A stretch of DNA of 44,387 nt from CAVTHK01 sp964552235 (GCA_964552235.1 CAZKGO010000033.1:1-44387), one strand, 5' to 3'; positions 22,063-30,228 are shown, numbered from the stretch's first letter. Notes: generated by a model not told the origin, from the letters alone. Program-made: numbers and translations.

Positions 22063-23574
22063 TCAATCGAGGCTAAAGCTTGTTCCTTCCTTGCCGTCTT
22101 TCAGCTGCACGCCGGCCTCCTTGAGCCGGTCGCGGATCCTGTCGGACGCGGCGAAATCGCGGCGCTGCCGCGCTTCGTCGCGCAGCTCGATGAGGATGCG
22201 CACCACGGGTTCCAGCCGCTCGGCCTGCCCACGCTCCTCGACCAGGCCGAGCACGTCGGTCACAAGCGCCGCGAACTCGCGGCAGACAGAGGCGAGCACC
22301 GGCTTGCTCACGGCGGCCGCCGGAGCCTGTCCATCGCGCAGGGCATTCAGCCTCGAGCCGAGGTCGAACAGGGTGGCCAGAGCCTGCGGGGTGTTGAAGT
22401 CGTCGCTGAGCTGCCGGCAGGCGGCGTCGAGCAGGCCCGTCAGTTCGCGGTCGGCGGCAGTGCGCGGGGCCGGGGCCTGGGGCGCGTCCGCGGGGGCGAG
22501 GGCCCGCGCGGCGGCGAGGGCGTTCATCAGGCGCCGGTAGCCTTTTTCCGCGGCCTTGAGCGGCTCGTTGGAGAAATCGACCGGGCTGCGGTAGTGGCTC
22601 TGCAGCACGAACAAGCGCATCGTCATCGGGCTGTAGGCTTGGCCGAGCATCGGGTGGTCGCCGCTGTACAGCTGCTCGAGGGTGATGTAGTTGCCCAGCG
22701 ACTTGGCCATCTTCTGTCCGCCGATGGTGATCATGTTGTTGTGCATCCAGTACCGCACGCTCTCGTGCCCGAGGGCGGCCATGCTCTGGGCGATCTCGGC
22801 CTCGTGGTGCGGGAACTGGATGTCCATGCCCCCGCCGTGGATGTCGAAGGTCTCTCCGAGGTACTTCGTGCTCATTACGGAGCACTCGATGTGCCATCCG
22901 GGGAAGCCTTCGCCCCAGGGCGACGGCCAGCGCATCAGGTGCTGGGGCTCCGCGCGCTTCCATAGGGCAAAGTCGAAGGGGCTGCGCTTCTCGTCAAGCC
23001 CCGTGGTGTCGCGTGTGCCCGCAAGCAGGTCGTCGAGCACCTTGCCGGACAGCTTGCCGTAGGGGTGGCTCTGCGCGTACTTGGCCAGGTCGAAGTAGAC
23101 GCTGCCGTTGGCCTGGTAGGCGTAGCCGTTGGCCAGGATGCGCTTGATGAACTCGATCTGCTCGATCACGTGACCGCTCGCCCGCGGCTCGATGCTCGGC
23201 GGCAGCGCGTTGAGCCGCCGCAGCGCCTCGTGGTACTCGAGGGTGTGGATCTGAACGATCTCCATCGGCTCCAGGCGCGCCAGGCGCGCCTGCTTGCCGA
23301 TCCTGTCCTCGCCCTCGCCCGCGACTTCGTCCTCGAGGTGGCCGACGTCGGTGATGTTGCGCACGTAGCGCACCTGGTAGCCGAGGTGGCGCAGCCAGCG
23401 GAAGACGAGGTCAAAGGTCAGCGCCGACCGCCCGTGGCCCAGGTGCGGCGGGCCGTAGACCGTCGGTCCGCAGACGTACAGGCCGACGTGGGGAGGGTGC
23501 AGCGGCTCGAAGCGCTCCAGCGAGCGCGAGAGGGTGTTGTACAGGCTCAGGGGGCAGGTTGCGTAGAGGGCCAT
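22063..23574 (-). CDS. cysS: Cysteinyl-tRNA synthetase
   Basis: A 503-residue class I synthetase charging tRNA-Cys. Zinc ligand Cys35 is in LYVCGPTVY, followed by the HIGH equivalent PHLGHGRSAL. The further zinc site is in GWHIECSVMS and HGGGMDIQFPHHEAEIAQS, and the KMSKS loop is QKMAKSLGN. The C-terminal helical domain (about 360-503) is anticodon-binding. The start ATG at 23574 has GGGAG seven to eleven bases upstream. The best promoter is far upstream (23760-23788), leaving an unusually long, structured leader with its own small ORF. Cytidine deaminase follows. Family assignment is certain. Confidence 0.97.
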   Translation of the reverse strand: MALYATCPLSLYNTLSRSLERFEPLHPPHVGLYVCGPTVYGPPHLGHGRSALTFDLVFRWLRHLGYQVRYVRNITDVGHLEDEVAGEGEDRIGKQARLARLEPMEIVQIHTLEYHEALRRLNALPPSIEPRASGHVIEQIEFIKRILANGYAYQANGSVYFDLAKYAQSHPYGKLSGKVLDDLLAGTRDTTGLDEKRSPFDFALWKRAEPQHLMRWPSPWGEGFPGWHIECSVMSTKYLGETFDIHGGGMDIQFPHHEAEIAQSMAALGHESVRYWMHNNMITIGGQKMAKSLGNYITLEQLYSGDHPMLGQAYSPMTMRLFVLQSHYRSPVDFSNEPLKAAEKGYRRLMNALAAARALAPADAPQAPAPRTAADRELTGLLDAACRQLSDDFNTPQALATLFDLGSRLNALRDGQAPAAAVSKPVLASVCREFAALVTDVLGLVEERGQAERLEPVVRILIELRDEARQRRDFAASDRIRDRLKEAGVQLKDGKEGTSFSLD

Positions 23575-23759
23575 GCTGTGCTCCCGGGATCAGGAAGACT
23601 GGCGCGGTTCCCGCGCCGCGGCCGCGGGGACTCTCCCCGGGCTCACGAGGCCGCGCTCGGCAACGCCGCCGGCCGCGTGAGCCCGCGGCGACATGCGGCG
23701 AGAGGAAGGGCCGCACGCACTGAGGCGATCACTGCCAGCCGCCGGTCGGCCATGCGGCT
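23575..23759 (-). promoter_or_regulatory. Structured cysS leader region
   Basis: This region, from the predicted transcription start at 23753 to the cysS ATG, is about 180 nt, whereas other genes here have leaders of 0-30 nt. Main stem: CGGGCTCACG (23685-23676 in transcript order) with CGTGAGCCCG (23647-23638), 10 perfect pairs, enclosing GGCC / GGCC and a CGGC / GCCG mini-hairpin. Next come CGGGGA / TCCCCG and GGCGCGG / CCGCGCC (23617-23601). CCCGGGG next to the main stem can alternatively pair with the CCCGGG that contains the cysS ribosome site. No terminator T-run is visible, so any control would be at translation or through Rho. Confidence 0.5.
23643..23753 (-). CDS. Leaderless 36-codon ORF upstream of cysS (candidate leader peptide)
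   Basis: The ATG at 23753 coincides exactly with the transcription start predicted from TTGCGC-17-TAGATT, the same geometry as the leaderless genes elsewhere in the window. It encodes 36 residues rich in Ala, Arg and Leu, beginning MADRRLAVIASV, and stops with TGA at 23645-23643. Its single cysteine codon, TGT at 23693-23691 (codon 21), lies six bases before the 5' arm of the 10-bp leader stem, and the stop codon is inside the 3' arm. A ribosome delayed at that codon would cover the 5' arm. This suggests control of cysS by Cys-tRNA level, but with only one Cys codon it could be chance. It could also be a small protein in its own right. Confidence 0.45.
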   Translation of the reverse strand: MADRRLAVIASVRAALPLAACRRGLTRPAALPSAAS

Positions 23760-23788
23760 AATCTACACGCGCGGCCGCGGGTGCGCAA
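23760..23788 (-). promoter_or_regulatory. Promoter of the cysS leader transcript
   Basis: TTGCGC (23788-23783), 17 bp, TAGATT (23765-23760). Predicted start at 23753. Confidence 0.6.
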
Positions 23789-23861
23789 CCCGGCTCGGCC
23801 GCGTTTCCCGGCGCCGGGACGGCGGCTCGCCCGCCGGAGCGCGGGCGGCGGATCGCCGCCC

Positions 23862-23890
23862 TTGACGCGGTCGGCGGCGCGGGCGATTCT
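23862..23890 (+). promoter_or_regulatory. Promoter giving a leaderless mRNA for the ATPase gene
   Basis: TTGACG (23862-23867), 17 bp, GATTCT (23885-23890); the +1 falls on the A of the ATG at 23897. Confidence 0.65.
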
Positions 23891-23896
23891 CGCCCG

Positions 23897-24646
23897 ATGA
23901 GCGACTTCGACGCGGCGAATCAGCGCGCCATCGACCGGCTCAACCAGCGCGGCGGCCGTATGCTGAGCCTCGTGGACCTGCTGGACGCCGGCACCCTCAC
24001 CCTCGAGCAGGCCGCGCTGCTTGCCTGGGCTGCGGCCAACGGCCGCAGTTTTCTCACAGCCGCGGGGCCCGGCGGCGTCGGCAAGACGACGCTGCTTGGC
24101 GCCTGCCTCGCGTTCCTGCCCGCTCACACCGAGTGCGTCACCGTGGACTCGGCAGCGGTCCTCGACCACCCGCCTCCCGGCCATCCGCGCTGCCTGCTGG
24201 TGCACGAGATCAACAACGCCGACTACTACGGCTACCTGTGGGGCCCCGAGATCGGGCGGCTCTTCGCCATGATCGGCGACGGCTGCTCGGTGGCCGCGAC
24301 GCTGCACGCCGAGAGCCTCGAAGAGGTGCTCGGCAAGCTGGCCCGCCCTCCGCTGCGCGCCCGCAGCAAGGATTTGGCGCGGGTGGACGTGGTGGCCCTC
24401 ATGGAGGCGCGGGGCGGACGGCGGCTGGTGACGGGCCTCTGGCTTGCGGACGGCAGGGGAGGGCATGCGGATGTCCTCGCGGCCGGCGAGAGCGCCGCGG
24501 CGGCTGCCGCGCGCGCCGGCCGCTGCCCCAGCGAGGCGGCCTGCGGGTTCGCCGCCTGCCGCAGCCTGCTCGCCGACGCCCTCGAGCGCGGCATCAGGCG
24601 CATGGAGCTGCTGCGGGCCCTGGCCCGCAGAATGCTGCGCCCGTGA
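23897..24646 (+). CDS. Stand-alone secretion-type (VirB11/GspE-like) ATPase
   Basis: A 249-residue P-loop ATPase. Walker A GPGGVGKTT is at 57-65, a Walker B-like acidic segment LLVHEINNADYYG at about 100-112, and ATLHAES (134-140) matches the His-box of secretion ATPases such as VirB11, CpaF and PilT. The N-terminal domain that those proteins use for ring assembly is almost absent (about 50 residues). The C-terminus has three cysteines, C210, C216 and C221, possibly a metal site. No pilus or secretion genes are nearby. It is transcribed from its own promoter, and its last 53 bases overlap the 3' end of the opposing HEAT gene. The assignment to the superfamily is sound; the function is unknown. 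Confidence 0.65.
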   Translation: MSDFDAANQRAIDRLNQRGGRMLSLVDLLDAGTLTLEQAALLAWAAANGRSFLTAAGPGGVGKTTLLGACLAFLPAHTECVTVDSAAVLDHPPPGHPRCLLVHEINNADYYGYLWGPEIGRLFAMIGDGCSVAATLHAESLEEVLGKLARPPLRARSKDLARVDVVALMEARGGRRLVTGLWLADGRGGHADVLAAGESAAAAAARAGRCPSEAACGFAACRSLLADALERGIRRMELLRALARRMLRP

Positions 24647-27254
24647 GGCGGGCGGCCGGCCGGCGCGGGGGGGCCCCCCACACCCCCATGGGGCGCCGCC
24701 CCGCCACGGCCCCCGCGGGGTAGGTGCGCACCCCCCCGGCCCGCTCGGTGCGCAGCGATTCGAGGATCGCGGCCCCCGAAGCGGTCTCCAGGCGCTCGAG
24801 CGCCTTGATCACCTGCACCCGCACCTCCTGATCCGGATCTCTGGCTGCGAGCACCATGCCGCGGTAGGCGGCGCTGCTGCCCAGCCGCGCCAGGAACGCC
24901 GCCGCCTCGCGCCGCACTGCCGGGTCCCTGTGGGCGAGGCTGCGGATCCGCTCCTCGACGGCCCCGCTGGCCTCGAGCAGCTCGGCCACCAGCGGCTGCA
25001 GCGAGGGGATGTCCTCGCTCAGGAGGCCCGCGAGCGCCCGCTCGCCCGCAGCACCCATGCGGCGGAAGGCGCGGGCGATCAGGTCGCGCAGCCCCGGGTC
25101 GGCGTCCTTGAGCCCTTCGATCGCCCGCGCGAGGGCCCGCTGGGAGGTCTGGGCGGCGAGGGCGTCGACGATCGCCGGCTGCAGCGACCGCTCCTGCTTG
25201 AGGCGGTCGATCAGGATGTCGACGGCGGTCTCCGATCCGCAGGCGGCCAGCCCTTCGACTACCGCTGCGCGCACGGGGTCGACCTCGTTGGGGTCCGCGA
25301 GGGCTTCCTTGAGGCGCAGCAGCGACTCCTCCGAACCGTGCGCCGCAACGGCGCGGGCAGCCGCCGCCCGCACCCGCTCGACCGGATCGCGCAGCAGGTC
25401 GAGCGCCTGGGCGAGCGAGCGGGCGTCGCCCATCTGGGCGAGGGCCCACACGGCGGCGACGCGCACGTCCGGGTCGGCGTCCCTGAGGCACGGCCGCACC
25501 AGGCGCAGCGCCTCGTGGTCGCCCGTGGACGGCAGCACCGCGATCAGCGATGCGCGCACGCGGGCGTCGGGGCCCGCGAGCAGCCGCTCGACCTTGGCGA
25601 GCAGCTCCTGCCGGGGAAAGCGGGCAAGCACCCCGGCAAAGGCGACCGCCTGCTCGACCGGGAGCACCGGCAGGTTCTCCAGGACGGCCTGCAGGCAGTA
25701 TGGCAGGCCAAGCTCGGCGAGCAACTCGAGGGCCCGGATGCGAACGGGGTGCGGCCAGGCCTGCCGGTCCGACTGCAGCAGGTCCAGCAGCACCGGCAGG
25801 ACGGCTCGCGGGATGACCCTGCGGATCGCCTGGCTCAGTTCGACGGGCAGCGGAAAGGCGGGGTCCTTGAGAAAGGCGAGCAGGCTTTCCTCGAACACGT
25901 GTTCGCCGCGGGCCGGCAGCTCGGCCAGGATCATCGCCAGAGCCGCCGCATCAGTGCGGCGCCGCAGCATCTCGCGGTTGAGGTCGTGCAGGGCGGCCTC
26001 GGACCCGCGTCGGGCCACGGCGCCGATCGCCGCGCGGTACAGCTCCTCATGCTCCCGGCCGCCGCGGTAGAGGCTGAAGACCTTTCGCGCCAGGTTGGGG
26101 ATGAGCGCGCGGCTGCCCGCCTCGGCCAGCAGGCGGCCGCACACCAGCATCGTCGCCGGCTTGCTCGTGCGCTCGACGATCCCGAGAAAGCCGTCGACCC
26201 CGACCTCGCAGGCCTTGCGCAGCAGGCCGAAGCTGCGCTCGAGGCCTTCGCGGTCGCCGAGGTCGACCTCCTGGGCGAGGCGCTCAAGGGCCAGCGAGCG
26301 CTCGAGGAAGCGGGCGGCAGCGAGCCGGTGCTCGAGGTTGTCGCCCGCCAGGAATCTCAGCGCCACGTTCTCGTCGTGCTTGGAGTCGGGCCTCAGCAGC
26401 TCGAGCACGTGGGTGGCCTGGGAGTCGGACAGGGCTTCGGCGTTGAGGCTGTAGAGGTCCTCGAACTCGCGGTGGATGCGCTCCCATGCGGATCGGCGCA
26501 CTTCGCAGGCCGGGTCGTCGAGGAGCATCCGCAGCAGCTCCTCGTAGAGCCGCTGCCGGTCGGCCGCGGCGAATCCCTCGACGGCGGTGCGGCGCACCAG
26601 CGGATGGCTGTCCCGCAGCGCCTCCCAGAGCGCCCGGGTCGAGCGCTCGTCGTCGTCGTGCACGAGGATCCTCACCGCGAAGTAGCGCGAAGGCCACTCC
26701 GGGTCGCCGGTCATCTGCCGGATGTCCTGGAGGTGCCCGCCAAAGGTGTCGCGGGCCGCCTGCCCGTCGAACGGCTCGCCTCGGCCCGCCAGGGCGAGCC
26801 GGTGCACGTCCAGCCCGCCGTCCGGCGCCTGCAGCCAGCGGAAGAGCAGCGGCGCGAGGCGGGGCCTCTCCATCACCTCGACGAAGCAGCGGAACAGGCC
26901 CGCCGGGGCCACCCACCGCAGGATTCGTTCCAGGTCGGCCTTGCGCCGCCGCGCGGCGAAGCGCTCAATCCACAGGTCGCCGATGCCCGTGGCCGCGACG
27001 GCCGAGCGGCCGCTGCGCGCGGCTTCGCGGGCCACCAGCCGCGTGCGCGCCAGAATCGCCGAAGCGGAGTAGCGTCGGCGCAGCGCCGGGCCGGCCTTGT
27101 CGGGATCGAGGGCCGCGCGGCGCAGGGCGGCGACGAACTGCCGCCGCTCGAGCAGCTTCCAGAGCGCGAGGCCGGCCAGGGCGAACGCCGCCGCGGCAGC
27201 CGCCGCCGGGTGTCGAGCCGGCAGCTGGCCCAGCAGCTGCAGGAGCTGTCTCAT
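24594..27254 (-). CDS. Membrane-anchored HEAT-repeat protein
   Basis: An 886-residue protein. A short N-terminal stretch leads into one membrane helix (AAAAAAFALAGLALWKLL, near 17-36), a basic linker, then a long cytoplasmic solenoid of HEAT-like repeats. These are clearest from about residue 560 to 830 as recurring DPDVRVAAVWALAQMGD, DPVERVRAAAARAVAAHGS, DPGLRDLIARAFRRMG and DPAVRREAAAFLARLGS units. Such solenoids bind protein partners. It is in an operon with the GAF-PAS-cyclase gene, 29 bp downstream of it, with AGGAGG before the ATG, so it may be an effector or scaffold for cyclic nucleotide signalling. The last ~45 residues are low-complexity and follow several G-runs; the reading frame there could be affected by a sequencing or real frameshift. 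Confidence 0.8.
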   Translation of the reverse strand: MRQLLQLLGQLPARHPAAAAAAAFALAGLALWKLLERRQFVAALRRAALDPDKAGPALRRRYSASAILARTRLVAREAARSGRSAVAATGIGDLWIERFAARRRKADLERILRWVAPAGLFRCFVEVMERPRLAPLLFRWLQAPDGGLDVHRLALAGRGEPFDGQAARDTFGGHLQDIRQMTGDPEWPSRYFAVRILVHDDDERSTRALWEALRDSHPLVRRTAVEGFAAADRQRLYEELLRMLLDDPACEVRRSAWERIHREFEDLYSLNAEALSDSQATHVLELLRPDSKHDENVALRFLAGDNLEHRLAAARFLERSLALERLAQEVDLGDREGLERSFGLLRKACEVGVDGFLGIVERTSKPATMLVCGRLLAEAGSRALIPNLARKVFSLYRGGREHEELYRAAIGAVARRGSEAALHDLNREMLRRRTDAAALAMILAELPARGEHVFEESLLAFLKDPAFPLPVELSQAIRRVIPRAVLPVLLDLLQSDRQAWPHPVRIRALELLAELGLPYCLQAVLENLPVLPVEQAVAFAGVLARFPRQELLAKVERLLAGPDARVRASLIAVLPSTGDHEALRLVRPCLRDADPDVRVAAVWALAQMGDARSLAQALDLLRDPVERVRAAAARAVAAHGSEESLLRLKEALADPNEVDPVRAAVVEGLAACGSETAVDILIDRLKQERSLQPAIVDALAAQTSQRALARAIEGLKDADPGLRDLIARAFRRMGAAGERALAGLLSEDIPSLQPLVAELLEASGAVEERIRSLAHRDPAVRREAAAFLARLGSSAAYRGMVLAARDPDQEVRVQVIKALERLETASGAAILESLRTERAGGVRTYPAGAVAGRRPMGVWGAPPRRPAARLTGAAFCGPGPAAAPCA

Positions 27255-27283
27255 GAGGCCTCCTTGCAGGGGCGCAGAGCCGC

Positions 27284-28873
27284 TCAGCTGCTCTCGCGCA
27301 GGACGCGGTAGACCCGGATCGGCTCGCTCTTGCCCTTGACCCTGACGGGCCGGCGCGGCTCCACGACAAAGAGGTCGCCCAGGCGCTGACGGGTCTCCTC
27401 GGTGATGATCACTTCGTCGGGGCCCGCGATGTCCTCCAGGCGCGAGGCCACGTTCACCGTGTCGCCGATAACCGTATAGTTCATCCGCCGGGTGCTGCCC
27501 AGATTGCCCGCCACGATCGGGCCCGTGTGCATCCCGATGCCGATCTTCAGGCGCGAGGCCGACTGGTGGAAGAACTTGCGGTCCCGCGAGGCGACCATCC
27601 GCTGGATCTCGAGGGCCGCGGTGACCGCCCGCCGGGCGTCGTCATCGACGCTCTGCAGAGGCACCCCCCAGGCAGCCATGATCGCGTCGCCGATGAACTT
27701 GTCGATGAACCCCCGATGGCGGATCACGACTTCGACCGCTTCGCTGAAGTACTGGTTGAGCACCTCGATGATCAGCTCGGGGTCCTTGCCTTCGGCGAAC
27801 GCCGTGTAGCCGCGGATGTCGGCGAACAGGATCGTCGCCTCCCTCTTGTCGCCGCCCAGCCGCACGAGCTGCGGCGACTCGACGAGGTGCGAGACGATCT
27901 CGGCGGAGAGGTAGCGCGAGAACATGTCCTTGATCAGGCGCCGTTCCTCCCTCGCCTGCTCGAACTGCCCGGCGAGCTCCCGCTCGCGGCTCTGGTCGGT
28001 GATCAGGAGGGTCAAGCCTTCGCGGCGGCCCCGCGGTCCGCGCAGCGGCGAGGCGTTGAGCGAGAAGTCGATGTCGCCGTCGGCGAGCCGGTAGATGCCC
28101 TCGACGCCGAGCAGCTCGCGGCCCTCGGAGGCGGCCCGCTCGAGGGCGCGCAGGAGCCTGCGGTCGACCGAGCGGCCCACGACCTCGGCGAGCGGCTTGC
28201 CGAGGTCGGCCTCCCGGAGGCCCAGGCGCTCGGCTGCCGCGGGGTTGCAGTAGCGCAGGCGGCCGTCTCCGTCGGTGGCGAGCAGCAGGTTGGTCATCGA
28301 GGCGAAGATGGCGGCCTGGTAGCGCTCGAGCTCCTGCACCCGGGCCAGGCTCTCCCTGAGGTCCTGCAGCAGCCGGCTGTTGTGCAGCATGCCCGACGCG
28401 AGCCGGCAGCAGGATTCCAGAAACTGCAGCCGCCGCCGGTTGTAGTGGCAGGGCTCGAGGGAGTTGAGTATGAGAAGGCCCAACGCGGCCTTGCGCGTCG
28501 ACACCGGCACGGCGATCCCGCTGCGCATCGCCGGGTCGAGCAGGAGGCCCGCAAAGGGCCCCGGCCGCCGCTCGAGCAGCACGACCGCCTCGCCGCACTC
28601 GCGCGCGAACTCCACCAGCGGATCCGAGGCGGCCAGCCGCTCGCCGGCGGCGCAGCGGCCGCGGCGGTAGAAGAGGCGCAGGTCCTGCCCCCGCGAGCCG
28701 GCGTCGGCGGAGACGTACAAGGCGGCGAGGTCCGAGCGGCTGCCGTCGAGCGCCTGCTCGACGAGAGCCGAGGCGAGCGAGCGGAAATCACTCTGCGCGG
28801 CCAGTACAGAACCCGCACGCACCAGCTCGTCGAGGCTCTGGCGTCCGGCCGCCGCGGCCGTGAGGCTGTCCAT
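27284..28873 (-). CDS. GAF-PAS class III adenylate/guanylate cyclase
   Basis: A 529-residue cytoplasmic cyclase. A GAF domain (about 20-165), a helical linker, a PAS domain (about 190-295) and the class III catalytic domain (about 345-510) follow in order. The catalytic part is complete: ATILFADIRGYTAF with the first metal Asp, GDAIMAAWG with the second, GIGMHTGPIVAGNLGSTRRM, and YTVIGDTVNVASRLE with the Asn and Arg of the active site. It ends with VRVKGKSEPIRVYRVL, the family tail. The ATG at 28873 follows GTAGGAAGG. Co-transcribed with the membrane HEAT protein. Adenylate is more likely than guanylate, as TVIGD-type sequences are usual in adenylate cyclases, but this is not decisive. Confidence 0.9.
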   Translation of the reverse strand: MDSLTAAAAGRQSLDELVRAGSVLAAQSDFRSLASALVEQALDGSRSDLAALYVSADAGSRGQDLRLFYRRGRCAAGERLAASDPLVEFARECGEAVVLLERRPGPFAGLLLDPAMRSGIAVPVSTRKAALGLLILNSLEPCHYNRRRLQFLESCCRLASGMLHNSRLLQDLRESLARVQELERYQAAIFASMTNLLLATDGDGRLRYCNPAAAERLGLREADLGKPLAEVVGRSVDRRLLRALERAASEGRELLGVEGIYRLADGDIDFSLNASPLRGPRGRREGLTLLITDQSRERELAGQFEQAREERRLIKDMFSRYLSAEIVSHLVESPQLVRLGGDKREATILFADIRGYTAFAEGKDPELIIEVLNQYFSEAVEVVIRHRGFIDKFIGDAIMAAWGVPLQSVDDDARRAVTAALEIQRMVASRDRKFFHQSASRLKIGIGMHTGPIVAGNLGSTRRMNYTVIGDTVNVASRLEDIAGPDEVIITEETRQRLGDLFVVEPRRPVRVKGKSEPIRVYRVLRESS

Positions 28874-28886
28874 CCTTCCTACAGGC

Positions 28887-28916
28887 AGCTTAGTGCAGCC
28901 TCCCGGCCGCCCGCAA
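28887..28916 (-). promoter_or_regulatory. Promoter of the GAF-PAS-cyclase / HEAT operon
   Basis: TTGCGG (28916-28911), 18 bp, TAAGCT (28892-28887); start near 28880, leader about 7 nt that retains only part of the RBS. Confidence 0.4.
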
Positions 28917-28927
28917 CGGTTTTTCCG

Positions 28928-28936
28928 TGGTAGTCT
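28928..28936 (+). promoter_or_regulatory. Extended -10 promoter of the SAM hydrolase gene
   Basis: TGG-TAGTCT (28928-28936) is a TGn extended -10 element; the -35 is poor. The start falls at about 28943, one base before the ATG at 28944. Confidence 0.5.
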
Positions 28937-28943
28937 TGAGCCT

Positions 28944-29726
28944 ATGTCCGCCATCGTGACCCTCACCAGCGACTTCGGCACGCGGGACCCCTGGGTAGCG
29001 GCGGTCAAGGGCGTGCTGCTTTCCGGCTGCCCGCAGGCCCGCGTGGTCGACCTGTCGCACGAAATCGCGCCCCACGACGTGCTCGAGGGCGCCCTCTTTC
29101 TCGCGCAGGCGGCGCCGTGGTTCCCGGCGGGCACGATCCACGTGGCCGTGGTCGACCCAGGGGTGGGCACCGCCCGCAGGCCGCTGGCGGCCCGCGCGGG
29201 GGGCCAGCTCTTCGTGCTGCCTGACAACGGTCTGATCGCGCTGCTGCTGCGCAGGCTGGCGCTGGAGCAGGCGCGGGTGATCGAGCCGGGGCGCATCACC
29301 GCAGCCGGGGGGCCGGCCAGCGCCACCTTTCACGGACGCGACGTGTTCGCCCCGGCTGCGGCCGCGCTCGCCTGCGGCCTGCCGCTCGCCGACGTCGGCC
29401 CCGACGCCGGAGTCCTCGCGTCGCTGCCGTACCCGCAGCCCCTGCTGTGCGGCGGGGAGGTGCGCGGTGAGATCGTGCACGTCGACCGCTTCGGGAACCT
29501 CGTGAGCAACATCGACGCGGCGTCGCTGGCCGGCGGATGCCTCGGCGTCGAGATCTGCGGCCGGCGTCTCGGCCCGCCCCTGGCGACCTACGCGGAGGCC
29601 GCCCCCGGCGAGCTGCTGGCTCTGTGGAACAGCGCCGGGCTGCTGGAGATCGCCGTCCGCGAGGGAAGCGCTGCCGCGCTGCTGGGCGCCGGCAGGGCCG
29701 CCGCGGTCACCGCTCGTAGAAGCTGA
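28944..29726 (+). CDS. SAM hydrolase (DUF62 / SAM hydroxide adenosyltransferase)
   Basis: A 260-residue member of the DUF62/fluorinase-like superfamily, which hydrolyses S-adenosylmethionine to adenosine and methionine. The opening VTLTSDFGTRDPWVAAVKG contains the substrate-binding Asp. VVDLSHEIAPHDVLEGA and VVDPGVGTARRPL follow, then the signature FHGRDVFAPAAA with the catalytic His-Gly-Arg region, and IVHVDRFGNLVSNI in the C-terminal barrel. Length is typical. The real start is the ATG at 28944, not the upstream in-frame ATG inside the divergent gene's leader. Its 3' end overlaps the convergent rsmD gene by 20 bases. The physiological role of this family is debated. Confidence 0.9.
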   Translation: MSAIVTLTSDFGTRDPWVAAVKGVLLSGCPQARVVDLSHEIAPHDVLEGALFLAQAAPWFPAGTIHVAVVDPGVGTARRPLAARAGGQLFVLPDNGLIALLLRRLALEQARVIEPGRITAAGGPASATFHGRDVFAPAAAALACGLPLADVGPDAGVLASLPYPQPLLCGGEVRGEIVHVDRFGNLVSNIDAASLAGGCLGVEICGRRLGPPLATYAEAAPGELLALWNSAGLLEIAVREGSAAALLGAGRAAAVTARRS

Positions 29727-30228
29727 GGATCGAGCGACCGTAGGCGCGCCGGTCGACGAGGCTCAGACCGGCCACCCGATCGGGGGGCATGTCCTCTCTG
29801 GGCGCGTGGATGATCAGGGTTCCGCCCGGCTCGAGCACCGGCTCGGCCAGGACGAGCAGCCCGCGCTTGTCGGGGTAGCGGAAGGGCGGATCGAGGTAGA
29901 CGATGGTGAACCGCCGTTGGCAGCGCTTGAGGAACAGCTCGGCGGGAAAGAGGCGCAGCACGATCTCGGTCTCGACGAAGGACGTGTTGCGCAGGAGGGT
30001 CTCCCTGGCCTTCGTGTTTCTGTCCACGAGGTAGACGGGCGAGGCGCCCCGCGAGGCCGCCTCGATGCCGACGGCGCCGGAGCCCGAGAACAGGTCCAGG
30101 AAGCTCGAGCCTTCGAGGTCGCCGAGGATCCCGAACAGCGACACGCGCATCCGGTCCATGGCCGGCCGCACGTCGCCGGGCGGCATCAGCAGGCGTCTTC
30201 CCTTGTAGCGTCCGGCGATGATCCTCAT
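29707..30228 (-). CDS. rsmD: 16S rRNA (guanine966-N2) methyltransferase RsmD
   Basis: A 173-residue SAM-dependent methyltransferase modifying G966 of 16S rRNA. MRIIAGRYKGRRL is the classic N-terminus, FLDLFSGSGAVGIEA (43-57) the SAM-binding loop, and DPPF (113-116) the catalytic motif for N2 guanine methylation. GAGGG precedes the ATG. It is the last gene of the dnaE-yggT-recG-rsmD run, 66 bp after recG. recG-rsmD neighbours are common in bacteria. The 3' end overlaps the SAM hydrolase gene from the other strand by 20 bases. Confidence 0.94.
   Translation of the reverse strand: MRIIAGRYKGRRLLMPPGDVRPAMDRMRVSLFGILGDLEGSSFLDLFSGSGAVGIEAASRGASPVYLVDRNTKARETLLRNTSFVETEIVLRLFPAELFLKRCQRRFTIVYLDPPFRYPDKRGLLVLAEPVLEPGGTLIIHAPREDMPPDRVAGLSLVDRRAYGRSILSFYER

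Noticed and set aside
23601..23617. T-box-like GGAACCGCG string in the cysS leader
   Set aside because: On the minus strand GGCGCGG-GAA-CCGCGCC contains GGAACCGCG, as in T-box antiterminators. It is a plain 7-bp hairpin, lacks the TGG bulge that pairs with the tRNA end, and I find no Stem I with a specifier loop, so I do not call a T-box.
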